A DNA stretch of 64,000 nucleotides, taken from Castellaniella sp049671645. Its GTDB lineage: Bacteria > Pseudomonadota > Gammaproteobacteria > Burkholderiales > Burkholderiaceae_B. The translations under genes were made by a program, and so were the position numbers. The stretch spans positions 118,069 through 182,068 of the forward strand of contig NZ_JBATVG010000027.1 of assembly GCF_049671645.1 (NCBI RefSeq), written 5' to 3'. The notes below the pieces were generated by a model that was given only the letters and a program-made list of their open reading frames with translations, was not told where the DNA came from and did no database searches. Shown here in pieces: positions 24,781 to 33,645 of this stretch. Each line of letters opens with the position of its first letter. Position 1 is the stretch's first letter.

Positions 24781-26264
24781 GCGCCCGCCCGATCGGTTTC
24801 CGTGGTGACGATCTCGCCGCGCAGGGTATTGGTCAGGGCCTGTGTGATGCGCACGTCCACCATCCGGCCGATCAGTCGAGGCTGGCCGGCGAAATTGACG
24901 ATGCGGTTGTTCTCGGTGCGACCTTTCATGTCATTCGGATCCTTTTTGGACGGTCCTTCGACCAGCAGACGCTGGATGCCGCCCACCATGGCCTGGCTGT
25001 AGGCGGCGGCCTGCTCATTGATGAGCGTCTGCAGGCGGTGCAGTCGATCCAGTTTTTCCGCCTGCGGGGTGGGATCCGCCAGGTCGGCCGCCGGGGTGCC
25101 GGGGCGCTTGGAATAGACGAAGGAGAAAGATTGGTCGAAGCCCACGTGGCGAGCCAGATCCAGGGTTTTCTGGAAATCGTCCTCCGTTTCTCCGGGAAAT
25201 CCGATGATGAAGTCCGACGACAGGGTGATGTCGGGGCGGGCGGCTTTCAGGCGGCGGATGATGGATTTGTATTCCAGCGCCGTGTAGCCGCGTTTCATGG
25301 CGGCCAGCACCCGGTCGCTGCCTGCCTGCACCGGCAGATGCAGGAAAGGCGCCAGCTTGGGCAGGCGGCCGTGCGCTTCGATCAGGCGGGCCGTCATTTC
25401 CTTGGGGTGCGAGGTGGTGTAGCGGATGCGCTCGATCCCGGGGATGTCGTGCACGTAGTCCAGCAGCATGGCGAAATCGGCGATTTCGCCGGAGTCCCCG
25501 GTGGGGCCGCGATAGGCGTTGACGTTCTGGCCCAGCAGTGTGACTTCGCGCACTCCCTGGTCGGCCAGGTCGGCGATTTCAGTGAGCACGTCGTCGAAGG
25601 GGCGGGAGACCTCGGCGCCGCGCGTGTAGGGCACGACGCAGAAACTGCAGTATTTGCTGCAGCCTTCCATGATGGAGACGAAAGCCGACGGCCCTTCCTT
25701 CCGGGCGGGCGGCAGCGCGTCGAATTTCTCGATCAGCGGAAAGGAAATGTCCACCTGGGACTGCCCGGTGGCGCGGCGCCGGTCGATCAGTTCGGGCAGG
25801 CGGTGCAGGGTCTGCGGGCCGAACACCACATCGACATAGGGAGCGCGGCGCACGATGGCCTCGCCTTCCTGGCTGGCGACGCAGCCGCCCACGCCGATGA
25901 CCAGGCCGGGTTTGGCCTGTTTCAGGTGCTGGACGCGGCCCAGGTCCGAAAAGACCTTTTCCTGCGCTTTTTCGCGCACCGAACAGGTGTTGAACAGGAT
26001 GATGTCGGCGTCGTCGGGCGTATCGGTCAGCTCGACGCCTTTGGCGGCCCGCAGGATGTCGACCATTTTTTCGGAGTCGTATTCATTCATCTGGCAGCCG
26101 AAGGTGCGGATGAACAGTTTCTTGTGCTGCCCCGGTTCCATCGGTTGCAGCAGGCCTGCCAGGGTTTCGTCCTGGGTCTGGCGCCAGGCCTGGTCCTTCA
26201 GGTGCTCTGCGGATTCACGGGATGCGGGGATGACGCCGGGACGGCGCACAGGAGTTTCTTGCAT
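24777..26264 (-). CDS. miaB: tRNA-2-methylthio-N6-dimethylallyladenosine synthase MiaB
   Basis: A radical-SAM methylthiotransferase modifying A37 of tRNAs reading UNN codons. The N-terminal UPF0004 domain with FIRTFGCQMNEYDS and FNTCSVREKA supplies the auxiliary cluster, the radical-SAM motif is C-x3-C-x2-C in GCSKYCSFC, and a TRAM domain lies near the C-terminus. From the ATG at 26264 there are 495 residues, including about 40 before the usual first strand. The inner ATG at 26141 is a possible shorter start. It is the first gene of miaB-ybeZ-ybeY-corC-lnt. Confidence 0.96.
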   Translation of the reverse strand: MQETPVRRPGVIPASRESAEHLKDQAWRQTQDETLAGLLQPMEPGQHKKLFIRTFGCQMNEYDSEKMVDILRAAKGVELTDTPDDADIILFNTCSVREKAQEKVFSDLGRVQHLKQAKPGLVIGVGGCVASQEGEAIVRRAPYVDVVFGPQTLHRLPELIDRRRATGQSQVDISFPLIEKFDALPPARKEGPSAFVSIMEGCSKYCSFCVVPYTRGAEVSRPFDDVLTEIADLADQGVREVTLLGQNVNAYRGPTGDSGEIADFAMLLDYVHDIPGIERIRYTTSHPKEMTARLIEAHGRLPKLAPFLHLPVQAGSDRVLAAMKRGYTALEYKSIIRRLKAARPDITLSSDFIIGFPGETEDDFQKTLDLARHVGFDQSFSFVYSKRPGTPAADLADPTPQAEKLDRLHRLQTLINEQAAAYSQAMVGGIQRLLVEGPSKKDPNDMKGRTENNRIVNFAGQPRLIGRMVDVRITQALTNTLRGEIVTTETDRAGA

Positions 26265-26403
26265 GGCAAAGCGCCGGGGCGGGTTTATATCCCGGGGGCG
26301 GTCAGAGATGGGTAATCGGCTATTTTACTTCACGCGCCGCCCGGGTTGCACGGCGGCGGCGCGGGCCGGCGCCCCCGCCGTGGCGAAAGGCGCAGGCCCG
26401 CGG

Positions 26404-26448
26404 GTGGAAAAGCGACCGGCCGGACCCCGGAATCGGAGACCCGGCCGG
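26404..26448 (-). terminator. Candidate terminator downstream of the sulfite dehydrogenase genes
   Basis: Two copies of CCGGCCGG (26416-26423 and 26441-26448) can pair around a 17-base loop, followed on the minus strand by GTCGCTTTTCC. The T-run is short. The rest of 26265-26468 is GC-rich and shows no gene. Confidence 0.4.
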
Positions 26449-26468
26449 GGGGCGGCTGGCTGGCCCGA

Positions 26469-26810
26469 TCAGTGCGGCTGGGTTGCCCAGACGACGTAGT
26501 CGGCGACGGCCTGGCGCTGTTCGTCCGTCAGGCTCTCGGCAAACGAGGGCATGGGGCCGGAACCATCGCGCAGCACCGCCAGGATCTGTTCCTGGTTGGG
26601 CCGCAGTTCGTCCAGGTCGGGGCCGATCGCCCCGCTGGCCCCGGCATCCTGCAGTGTGTGGCAGACCGCGCAGGCGGGGACTGCGCCCGTCTGGAACAGG
26701 GTTTTGCCTTCAGCCAGCGTTGCTTCGTCAGCACTGGCGGGTGTTGCCGCAGCGATCGCCATGACCCCGCAGGCCAGGGCGATCGCTGCGCCGTTCATCG
26801 ACTTCAACAT
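26469..26810 (-). CDS. Class I cytochrome c, sulfite dehydrogenase subunit SorB-like
   Basis: A periplasmic monohaem cytochrome of 113 residues. A signal peptide (residues 1-26, MLKSMNGAAIALACGVMA then ATPASA-DEA) is followed by the haem-binding CAVCH near residue 48 and the distal Met in GSGPMPSF. The ATG at 26810 lies 13 bases after the stop of the molybdenum subunit, so the two are cotranscribed. In Starkeya SorAB the cytochrome takes electrons from the Mo subunit and passes them to the respiratory chain; the same role is inferred here. Another soluble c-type cytochrome function cannot be excluded. Confidence 0.88.
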   Translation of the reverse strand: MLKSMNGAAIALACGVMAIAAATPASADEATLAEGKTLFQTGAVPACAVCHTLQDAGASGAIGPDLDELRPNQEQILAVLRDGSGPMPSFAESLTDEQRQAVADYVVWATQPH

Positions 26811-26823
26811 GAAACGGTTCACT

Positions 26824-28059
26824 TCAGACGACCTCCAGTTCGATGCTGTGATCCAGCCAGCTGTTGTTGTTGTAGCCACGGTTGTTTTCCTGGCGTTCCT
26901 TGGGTTGGGTATCCCCGTTCGTGTTGGTGGCCCGTGTGGCAATCTGGTATTTGCCCGGTTTCAGGTCCAGGCCCAGAACGAAAGTGCGCCAGGCATAGCG
27001 ACCCATGTCGGGGCCGAAGTCCTGGGCTGCCTGCCAGGTCTTGCCGCCGTCGATGGAGACTTCCACGCCCTTGAGCGCATGGAAGCCGCCCAGGCCGACG
27101 CCGGTGATCTGGACGCGGCCTGCGGAGATGGGCTTGGCCGGCTCGAAGGGCGAAGTGATCCAGGAATTGACCGGCATTTCCCAGATGGAGGGGTGATCGG
27201 GCGTGCCCTTTTCGCCGACTGCGGAAAACCGGTAGCTGCTTTGCTGGATCTTGGCGGGGGATTGTTCGGCCGTCAGCGCCAGATGCTTGATGTATTTGAC
27301 GTTGTTCACGCCCATGTAGCCCGGCACGATCATGCGCAGCGGTCCGCCGTGGGCCAGGGACAGGGGTTCGCCGTTCATTTCCCAGGCCAGGATCGCGTCT
27401 TCCATGGCCGCCAGCGGCACGGAGCGTTCGACCATCAGGGTCTTGGGATCCAGGCCTTCGGGCAGGACTTCACCGCCCGTGCTGGTCATGTATTTCATGT
27501 CGCCGGCCTTGCCGCCACAGGCCTTGATGACGTCCTTGACCGGGACGCCGGCGAACACCACGCAGCCGGCTGCGCCGACCGTCCACTGGGTGCCGCTGGG
27601 CTTGTGGGGAAACCAGGCCCGGCCATTGCCGGAGCATTGCAGCACCATGGTGACGGCGGTCAGGCCCAGGCGCTTGAGATCCGCCACGGTCAGCTTGGCG
27701 GGCTTGGCCACGCCGGAAATCTCCAGCGTCCAGGCATCCGGATCCTTGACGATGTCGGTCGAGGGCGGATTGAGGTTGTTGCGCACGTACAGGCGATCGC
27801 TGGGCGTGATCGTGCTGTGGCCGAAGTCCTGGCGGCGCAGTTCGATGGTGTTGGCGCTGTGGACGATCATCGCGTCCGCGTTCTTCCAGGCCGCGTATTC
27901 CGGCAGGGCTTTGCCGCCGGCGGCCGTGGTCTTGGCCGGCGGGTCCGTGCGTACGCCGTCCGCCCAGGATGCCCCGGGGACGGCCGCCAGGGCGGCCAGT
28001 CCGCCGCCCGTCAGCAAGGCTCGGCGCCGGGTGGGGTCTTTGAGTTCGTGTGTCTGCAT
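26824..28059 (-). CDS. Sulfite dehydrogenase molybdenum subunit, SorA-like (sulfite oxidase family)
   Basis: A periplasmic molybdenum-cofactor enzyme of 411 residues that would oxidise sulfite to sulfate. A Tat signal (TRRRALLTGGGLAALAA) is followed by the sulfite oxidase fold; the Mo-coordinating Cys lies in VLQCSGNGRAWF, with LAHGGPLRMIVPGYMG and the C-terminal Mo-co dimerisation domain (about 285-410, VSIDGGKTWQ). The ATG at 28059 is preceded by a good AGGAG. The cytochrome gene follows at once, giving a SorAB pair. The Moco genes at 3.3-8.0 kb make its cofactor; this enzyme class uses Mo-MPT without GMP. Related SoxCD-type proteins have the same fold, but no sox cluster is present. Confidence 0.88.
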   Translation of the reverse strand: MQTHELKDPTRRRALLTGGGLAALAAVPGASWADGVRTDPPAKTTAAGGKALPEYAAWKNADAMIVHSANTIELRRQDFGHSTITPSDRLYVRNNLNPPSTDIVKDPDAWTLEISGVAKPAKLTVADLKRLGLTAVTMVLQCSGNGRAWFPHKPSGTQWTVGAAGCVVFAGVPVKDVIKACGGKAGDMKYMTSTGGEVLPEGLDPKTLMVERSVPLAAMEDAILAWEMNGEPLSLAHGGPLRMIVPGYMGVNNVKYIKHLALTAEQSPAKIQQSSYRFSAVGEKGTPDHPSIWEMPVNSWITSPFEPAKPISAGRVQITGVGLGGFHALKGVEVSIDGGKTWQAAQDFGPDMGRYAWRTFVLGLDLKPGKYQIATRATNTNGDTQPKERQENNRGYNNNSWLDHSIELEVV

Positions 28060-28105
28060 GACTTCTCCTCTTGTGTGCAGCAATGACATTACTTTTAATG
28101 ATGTC

Positions 28106-28135
28106 TTTATAGCTGTTTAAACTGTTGAAGTCCAA
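28106..28135 (-). promoter_or_regulatory. Candidate promoter of the sorAB-like operon
   Basis: On the minus strand TTGGAC (28135-28130) and TATAAA (28111-28106) are separated by 18 bases, 47 bases before the SorA-like start, in an AT-rich patch. A plus-strand TATACT at 28225-28230 may be the -10 of the divergent CopC-like gene. Confidence 0.4.
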
Positions 28136-28260
28136 AATGCCTACTTGAGTAGCGATTAGCGATACTTGAACCGGGCGGGTCCCGGCAAAGCCCCGCCCTG
28201 CGCAGCCGGTCTTCGGAAAGGACCTATACTGGCGCACGTCCCTCAGTTGAAACCGATGTC

Positions 28261-28899
28261 GTGAAGTCATTTCTTGCCGCCTGCCTGCTGCTGTGGTCGC
28301 AGATTTCCTGGGGAAACGTCGCGCTGGTTGCGACTTCCTTGTCGTCGGGCCGCATGCTGACCCAGCCGCCGGCGGAGATTTCCCTGGTGTTCAGCGAACC
28401 CGTCAGGGTGACGCAGGTCGATCTGGTCGATCCTCAGGGGCAGGCGCTGCCCTTGTATGCGATTCGCGATGCAGGCGCTGAAGTCCGCATCCCCATCCCC
28501 CCGGAAACGGCATACGGTCGCTATGCGCTGAATTGGCACGTGCAATCCGCCACCGGCGACAGGGTGTCGGGCGTCCTGGGCTACGAGGTGGGCGAGCCCA
28601 GTCTCCTGGATCGGCTATGGCCCGCTTCTCCGGTGCGGCTGAGCGATGCCTCGCTGTGGCTGGCGATGATCGTCCTGTTGGCCGCCACCGTGTCTCTGAT
28701 TCTGTTCCAGCCGCAATTCGTATCGGCGACGCTGGGGCTGACCGGCGTGGGGCTGGTGGTCACCGGCTTTCAGTTCGAGCGCGTCGCCGCCTTGTGGCGC
28801 TATGGCGACGGATGGGTGCCGCCCGCGTTGTGCGCCGGCGCTCTGGCGATGCTGCTGGTGGCGGCGCTGGGGCGGTGGTTGTTTCGCCGGGCGAGGTAG
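28261..28899 (+). CDS. CopC-domain membrane protein lacking copper ligands
   Basis: A protein of 212 residues with a GTG start. A signal peptide (about 1-18) is followed by a CopC-like beta sandwich (about 19-120; PPAEISLVFSEPV and YGRYALNWHVQSATGD) and three hydrophobic helices (about 132-148, 155-172, 190-207). CopC proteins bind Cu(II) through an N-terminal His and a DGH motif. Here the mature N-terminus reads NVALVATSLSSG and the DGH position is TGD, so both His ligands are absent. It resembles CopC-CopD fusions but is too short for a full CopD domain. It is divergent from the SorAB-like genes; a link to sulfite oxidation is possible but unproven. Confidence 0.7.
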   Translation: MKSFLAACLLLWSQISWGNVALVATSLSSGRMLTQPPAEISLVFSEPVRVTQVDLVDPQGQALPLYAIRDAGAEVRIPIPPETAYGRYALNWHVQSATGDRVSGVLGYEVGEPSLLDRLWPASPVRLSDASLWLAMIVLLAATVSLILFQPQFVSATLGLTGVGLVVTGFQFERVAALWRYGDGWVPPALCAGALAMLLVAALGRWLFRRAR

Positions 28900-29190
28900 G
28901 CTGCCGGCAAGGCTGTGCGGGGGCCTACACGGTTTTTTGCTGCGTTGGCTTTGCCCCGTGTCGCAGCTTGCAGGCCGCTTCGATTCGATAGGCATGTAAA
29001 GGGCCGCAGGGATTTCTCGTATTGCGGCATCTCCCCCACGTCGCGGCCTGCAGGCCGCTCCGATGAAACCGGCGCGCATAGGTCCGCAGGGGCCTATGCG
29101 TGTCCGGCCCGCCCCACCTCGCAGCTTGCAAGCTGCTCCGATTCGATAGGCATGCAAAGGCCCGCAGGGGCCTTTGCATGTCCGATCTCA
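28872..29190. repeat. Tandem ~79-base structured repeat array (about 3.5 units)
   Basis: Three units start at 28961, 29041 and 29119 (spacing 80 and 78), and a divergent half-unit precedes them over the end of the CopC-like gene. Each unit opens with a palindrome: GCGGCCTG/CAGGCCGC at 29043-29058 and GCAGCTTG/CAAGCTGC at 29121-29136 are perfect and differ by two compensated pairs. A second hairpin with the tetraloop GCAG follows: stems of 11 pairs (one G-U) at 29075-29100 and 13 pairs at 29151-29180, again with compensating changes. The first unit's second hairpin has decayed. The array fills the space between the CopC-like gene and secF and reaches the secF stop codon. Confidence 0.85.
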
Positions 29191-30123
29191 TCCCAATTCC
29201 ACGTCTGCGCCTTCTTTCTTGACGTGCTTGACCAGGTCTTCGCGCTTGATCCCCATCCACATGGCCAGGGCGGCGGCCACGAACACGGACGAGTAGATCC
29301 CGAACCAGATCCCGATGGTCAGCGCCAGGGAGAAATTATGCAGCGTCGGGCCGCCGAAGAAGAACATCGACAGCACCATCATCTGCGTCGAGCCGTGCGT
29401 GATCACCGTCCGGGAAATGTTCTGCGTGATCGACGCGTTGATGATTTCCCGGACCGATGCCTTGCGCTGCTTGCGGAAATTTTCCCGGATCCGGTCCATC
29501 ACCACGACGGATTCGTTGACCGAATAGCCCAGCACGGCCAGGACCCCCGCCAGCACCGACAGTGAGAATTCCCATTGGAAGAAGGCAAAGAAGCCCAGGA
29601 TGATCACCACGTCGTGCAGGTTGGCGATGGCGCATGATGCGGCCAGCTTCCATTCGAATCGTATGGCCAGGTACGCCATGATGCCCACCACCACGAACAG
29701 CAGCGCCATCAGGCCGTTATGCAGCAGTTCCTGGCCTACCTGCGGGCCGACGAATTCCACCCGGCGCAGCTGCACGTCGGCATGCTGGGCCTGCAGGGCC
29801 GACAGCACCGTGCGGCTCTGGGCGGCCGTGTCTTCGTCGGGGCGGATCGGCAGGCGGATCATGACGTCTTGCGAAGTGCCGAAATTCTGCACCTGGAAGT
29901 CTTTGTAGCCCAGCGTATCGATGGCCGTGCGGATGTCGCCGACCGGCGCGGTCTGGGAATAGTGGACTTCCATCACCGTGCCGCCGGTGAATTCGATCGA
30001 CAGGTGAAAGCCGCGCGAGGCGATGAAAAAGACGGCGGCCAGGAATGTCAGCAGGCTGATGATGTTCAGGATCAGCGCATGCCGCATGAACGGGATGGTG
30101 CGATGGATGCGGAAAAATTCCAT
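29188..30123 (-). CDS. secF: Protein translocase subunit SecF
   Basis: An inner-membrane RND-like protein of 311 residues that with SecD and YajC uses the proton gradient to assist Sec export. Helix 1 (about 14-32) is followed by the periplasmic domain with GFHLSIEFTGGTVMEVHYS, then five helices carrying the family motifs LGFFAFFQWEFSLSVLAGVL, GYSVNESVVVMDRIREN and the C-terminal FFFGGPTLHNFSLALTIG. secD ends 12 bases upstream. The stop lies inside the last unit of the repeat array. Confidence 0.97.
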   Translation of the reverse strand: MEFFRIHRTIPFMRHALILNIISLLTFLAAVFFIASRGFHLSIEFTGGTVMEVHYSQTAPVGDIRTAIDTLGYKDFQVQNFGTSQDVMIRLPIRPDEDTAAQSRTVLSALQAQHADVQLRRVEFVGPQVGQELLHNGLMALLFVVVGIMAYLAIRFEWKLAASCAIANLHDVVIILGFFAFFQWEFSLSVLAGVLAVLGYSVNESVVVMDRIRENFRKQRKASVREIINASITQNISRTVITHGSTQMMVLSMFFFGGPTLHNFSLALTIGIWFGIYSSVFVAAALAMWMGIKREDLVKHVKKEGADVELG

Positions 30124-30135
30124 GATGAGTCCTGA

Positions 30136-32007
30136 TTAGTCCTGCTTCGGTTTCCAGATCTGGCCGATCGAAACGGTTTTCAGCTTGCGTTTGCGGCCAT
30201 AGTACAGATTGGCCAGGGCGCGCACCCCCACCACCGACGAGAACATCGAGGTCAGGATGCCGATGCAGTGCACCACGGCAAAGCCGCGCACCGGGCCGGT
30301 TCCGAAGGTCAGCAGCGCCACCCCGACGATCAGGCTGGTCAGGTTGGAGTCGAAAATCGTCGCCCAGGCGCGATCGAACCCCAGGTGGATGGCCTGCTGG
30401 GGCGGCAGCCCCAAGCGTAGTTCTTCCCGGATCCGTTCATTGATCAGCACGTTGGCGTCGATGGCCATGCCCAGGGTCAGGGCGATGGCGGCGATCCCGG
30501 GCAGCGTCAGCGTGGCCTGCAGCATGGACAGCACGGCCAGCAGCAGCAGCACGTTGAAGGACAGCCCCAGGGTCGAGAACAGGCCGAACAGGTGGTAGTA
30601 CAGAATGATGAAGATCGCGATGGCGGTGAAGCCGTACAGCGTCGAATCGAAGCCCTGCTTGATGTTGGCGGCGCCCAGGCTGGGGCCGATGGTGCGTTCT
30701 TCGATGATGTGCATCGGCGCGGCCAGCGAACCGGCGCGCAGCAGCAGGGAGACGTCGGCGGCTTCCTGGGCGGACATGCTGCCTGAAATCTGCACCTGGC
30801 CGCCCGGGATCTCGGAGCGGATCACCGGGGCGGTGACGACCTCGCCCTTGCCGTTTTCAAACAGCACGATGGCCATGCGCTTGCCGATGTTGTCGCGGGT
30901 GACGTCGCGGAAGATCCGGGCGCCCTTGGAATCCAGGGTCAGGTTGACGGTGGGTTCCTGAGTCTGTTGATCGCGGCCGGGCTGGGCGTCCTGCAGATTT
31001 TCACCGGTCAGGATGACCTGGCGGCGCAGCAGCAGCGGGCGGCCGTCCCGGTCGGTGTAGCGAACCAGCCCGAAGGGCACGCGGCCGGATTGCAAGGCTG
31101 CCGTGGCGGCCGGGGAATCATCCACCATGTGGATTTCCAGGGTGGCGGTGCGGCCCAGGATTTCCTTGGCCTTGGCCACGTCCTGCACGCCGGGCAACTG
31201 GACCACGATACGGTCGCCGCCCTGTTGCTGGATGACCGGTTCCGCCACGCCCAGTTCGTTGATCCGGTTGTGCAGGGTCTGGATATTCTGTTTCAGGGCG
31301 TTGTTCTGCACCTGAGTGATCGAGGCGGGACTGAGGGTGCCGTCCAGCAGCCAGCTGCTGCCCGATTGGCTGGTCGTGAAGACCATTTCGGGGATGGCGC
31401 GGCGCAGCGCATCGGCGGCGGCATCGCGTTCGTCCTGGGTGGCGAAGCTGGCCCGCACGGACTGCTGGTTGCGTTCCACGTCTTCGAACTTGAGCTTGGC
31501 GTCGCGCAGGGTGGTGCGGGCCTCGCCGGCCATGGAATCATAGCGGCTGGTCAGGGCGCCCTGCAGATCCACCTGCAGCAGGAAGTGCACGCCGCCGCGC
31601 AGGTCCAGGCCCAGGTACATGGGGTGCGCCCCCAGTGTCGTCAGCCAGTTGGGCGAGGCCGACATCAGATTCAGCGCCACCGTGTAGTCCGGGTTCTGCG
31701 GATCGGTGTTGAGCGCTTTTTCCAGCGTGTCCTTGGCCTTGAGCTGCGTGTCGGTGGAATCGAAGCGCAGCCGCACCGACCCTACGGGGCCGTTCATTTC
31801 GAACGAACTGGCCGTAGGCTGGATGTCGGCCTGCTTCAGGATCTGGTCGGCTTTTTCCAGCGTGTTCTGATCGACCTTGACCGACGTTTTCGCCCCTGCG
31901 ATCTGGACGGCAGGCGATTCGCCATAGAGATTGGGCAACGTGTAGAGCACGCCGATCAGGACGGCGGCCAGCACGATGAGGTACTTCCAGATGGGGTAGC
32001 GGTTCAT
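30136..32007 (-). CDS. secD: Protein translocase subunit SecD
   Basis: Partner of SecF with 623 residues: helix 1 (about 9-26), a large periplasmic domain including DLRGGVHFLLQVD and the P1 base and head, then five helices with FTAIAIFIILYYHLFGLFSTLG and the proton-path region ALTLGMAIDANVLINERIREELR. Length and motif order are normal. It lies between yajC and secF in the usual order. Confidence 0.97.
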   Translation of the reverse strand: MNRYPIWKYLIVLAAVLIGVLYTLPNLYGESPAVQIAGAKTSVKVDQNTLEKADQILKQADIQPTASSFEMNGPVGSVRLRFDSTDTQLKAKDTLEKALNTDPQNPDYTVALNLMSASPNWLTTLGAHPMYLGLDLRGGVHFLLQVDLQGALTSRYDSMAGEARTTLRDAKLKFEDVERNQQSVRASFATQDERDAAADALRRAIPEMVFTTSQSGSSWLLDGTLSPASITQVQNNALKQNIQTLHNRINELGVAEPVIQQQGGDRIVVQLPGVQDVAKAKEILGRTATLEIHMVDDSPAATAALQSGRVPFGLVRYTDRDGRPLLLRRQVILTGENLQDAQPGRDQQTQEPTVNLTLDSKGARIFRDVTRDNIGKRMAIVLFENGKGEVVTAPVIRSEIPGGQVQISGSMSAQEAADVSLLLRAGSLAAPMHIIEERTIGPSLGAANIKQGFDSTLYGFTAIAIFIILYYHLFGLFSTLGLSFNVLLLLAVLSMLQATLTLPGIAAIALTLGMAIDANVLINERIREELRLGLPPQQAIHLGFDRAWATIFDSNLTSLIVGVALLTFGTGPVRGFAVVHCIGILTSMFSSVVGVRALANLYYGRKRKLKTVSIGQIWKPKQD

Positions 32008-32071
32008 GGTCGGTCGGAAGGGAGGGCTGAAAAGACCGGGCGCCGCGTGTCAGCGGCGCCGGATGGGGCGA

Positions 32072-32416
32072 TCAGAGGGACTTGATCGTGCCCTTGGGCA
32101 GCACGGACGTCACGGCGCTGCGTTGCACGATGGTCTCGACCGCCTTGTCGCCCGCCTGAGCGATTTCGACTGTCAGGTAGTTGTCGCTGACCTTGCTGAG
32201 CTTGCCCAGCATGCCGCCCGACAGGATGACTTCGTCGCCCTTGGTCAGGGCCGAAACCATTTTCTTGTGATCTTTCTGGCGCTTCATCTGAGGGCGGATC
32301 ATCAGGAAATACAGGATGACGAACATCAGGATGATGGGCAGCATGCTCATCAGCGCGTTGGGTTCGCCGCCGGCCGCCTGGGCCGGGATCAGGGTCAGAG
32401 TGTCAACGAGGGACAT
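32072..32416 (-). CDS. yajC: Preprotein translocase accessory subunit YajC
   Basis: A single-span inner-membrane protein of 114 residues. The helix at about 21-41 (SMLPIILMFVILYFLMIRPQ) ends in the family's RPQMKRQKDHKKM motif, and the cytoplasmic part has LTKGDEVILSGGMLGKLSKV. It joins SecDF in the holotranslocon. Upstream is tgt-queA; 92 bases separate tgt and yajC without a clear terminator. Confidence 0.96.
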   Translation of the reverse strand: MSLVDTLTLIPAQAAGGEPNALMSMLPIILMFVILYFLMIRPQMKRQKDHKKMVSALTKGDEVILSGGMLGKLSKVSDNYLTVEIAQAGDKAVETIVQRSAVTSVLPKGTIKSL

Positions 32417-32508
32417 GAAGGCTCCTGGGAAATCAGGGTTGAATGAGGGGTCTGGATATGAGATTAACTCTTGATTGTAGCGATAAAGAGGCCGATCGTG
32501 CGGTGCGG

Positions 32509-33645
32509 CTATTCAATGCCTCGGGACCGATCTTGCAGAAAGGCCTGGCGCCACGCCTCGAAGCGGCCCTGTTCGATAGCGGCGCGCATCTCGGCCATCA
32601 GGTTCAGGTAGAAATGCAAATTGTGCAGCGTGTTGAGCCGCGCGCCGGTGATTTCGCCGACCCGTTGCAGGTGGTGCAGGTAGGACCGGGAAAAATGCTG
32701 GCAGGTATGGCAGTGGCAGCCGGGGTCCAGCGGCCGCAGATCGTCGCGGTAGCGGGCGTTGCGGATCTTCAGGTCGCCATAGCGGGTGAACAGCCAGCCG
32801 TTGCGGGCATTGCGGGTGGGCATCACGCAGTCGAACATGTCCACGCCCTGGCGCACGCCTTCGACCAGGTCTTCGGGAGTGCCGACGCCCATCAGGTAGC
32901 GGGGCGCTTGCGCGGGCATGCGTGGCGCCACGTGGGCCAGCACCCGCATCATGTCTTCCTTGGGCTCGCCCACCGACAGGCCGCCGATGGCATAGCCTTC
33001 GAAGCCGATGTCGGTCAGGCCGGCCAGGGATTCGTCGCGCAGATCCTCGTACATGCCGCCCTGGATGATGCCGAAGAGCGCATTGGGGTTCCCCAGGTCG
33101 TGAAACGCCTGGCGCGAGCGCCGCGCCCAGCGCAGCGACATGCGCATGGAAGCGGCGGCTTCCGCGTGCGTGGCGGGCCGGTCGTCGATGCGGTAGGGCG
33201 TGCACTCGTCCAGCACCATGACGATGTCGGAATTCAGGCTGCGCTGGATGCGCATGGATTCCTCCGGCGACAGGAATTGCCGCGAACCGTCGATGGGGGA
33301 TGCGAAACGCACGCCTTCTTCGGTGATCTTGCGCATGCCGTCCAGGCTGAAGACCTGGAAGCCGCCCGAATCCGTCAGGATCGGCTTGTCCCATTGCATG
33401 AATCCGTGCAGGCCGCCGTGCCGGTCCATGACGTCGGTGCCGGGGCGCAGCCACAGGTGGAAGGTGTTGCCCAGCACGATCTGGGCGCCGATGTCCGTCA
33501 GTTCGTGCGGCAGCATGGCCTTGACGCTGCCGTAGGTGCCCACGGGCATGAAGATCGGTGTCTGGACGACACCGTGGTTCAGGGTGACGCGGCCGCGCCG
33601 GGCGGCGCCGTCGGTGTGCAGCAGTTCGAATTGCAATCCGGTCAT
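32509..33645 (-). CDS. tgt: Queuine tRNA-ribosyltransferase Tgt
   Basis: Tgt exchanges guanine-34 for preQ1 in tRNAs with GUN anticodons. The protein has 378 residues with the substrate-binding DSGGFQVFSL, the GGLSVGEPKEDM and MGVGTPEDLVEGV segments, the nucleophile Asp in DMFDCVMPTRNAR, and the zinc site CHCHTCQHFSRSYLHHL. The start overlaps the queA stop by four bases, consistent with a queuosine operon. Confidence 0.97.
   Translation of the reverse strand: MTGLQFELLHTDGAARRGRVTLNHGVVQTPIFMPVGTYGSVKAMLPHELTDIGAQIVLGNTFHLWLRPGTDVMDRHGGLHGFMQWDKPILTDSGGFQVFSLDGMRKITEEGVRFASPIDGSRQFLSPEESMRIQRSLNSDIVMVLDECTPYRIDDRPATHAEAAASMRMSLRWARRSRQAFHDLGNPNALFGIIQGGMYEDLRDESLAGLTDIGFEGYAIGGLSVGEPKEDMMRVLAHVAPRMPAQAPRYLMGVGTPEDLVEGVRQGVDMFDCVMPTRNARNGWLFTRYGDLKIRNARYRDDLRPLDPGCHCHTCQHFSRSYLHHLQRVGEITGARLNTLHNLHFYLNLMAEMRAAIEQGRFEAWRQAFLQDRSRGIE

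Noticed and set aside
26824..28059. SoxC of a thiosulfate-oxidising sox cluster
   Set aside because: The fold is shared, but no sox genes are nearby; a single small cytochrome partner fits SorAB better.
28872..29190. CRISPR-like array
   Set aside because: Units follow each other without unique spacers, they are about 79 bases long and diverged, and no cas genes are present.
28915..29565. A plus-strand open frame across the tandem repeats with repeated peptides
   Set aside because: The repeated peptides are only the translation of the hairpin units, and the frame continues antisense through secF.
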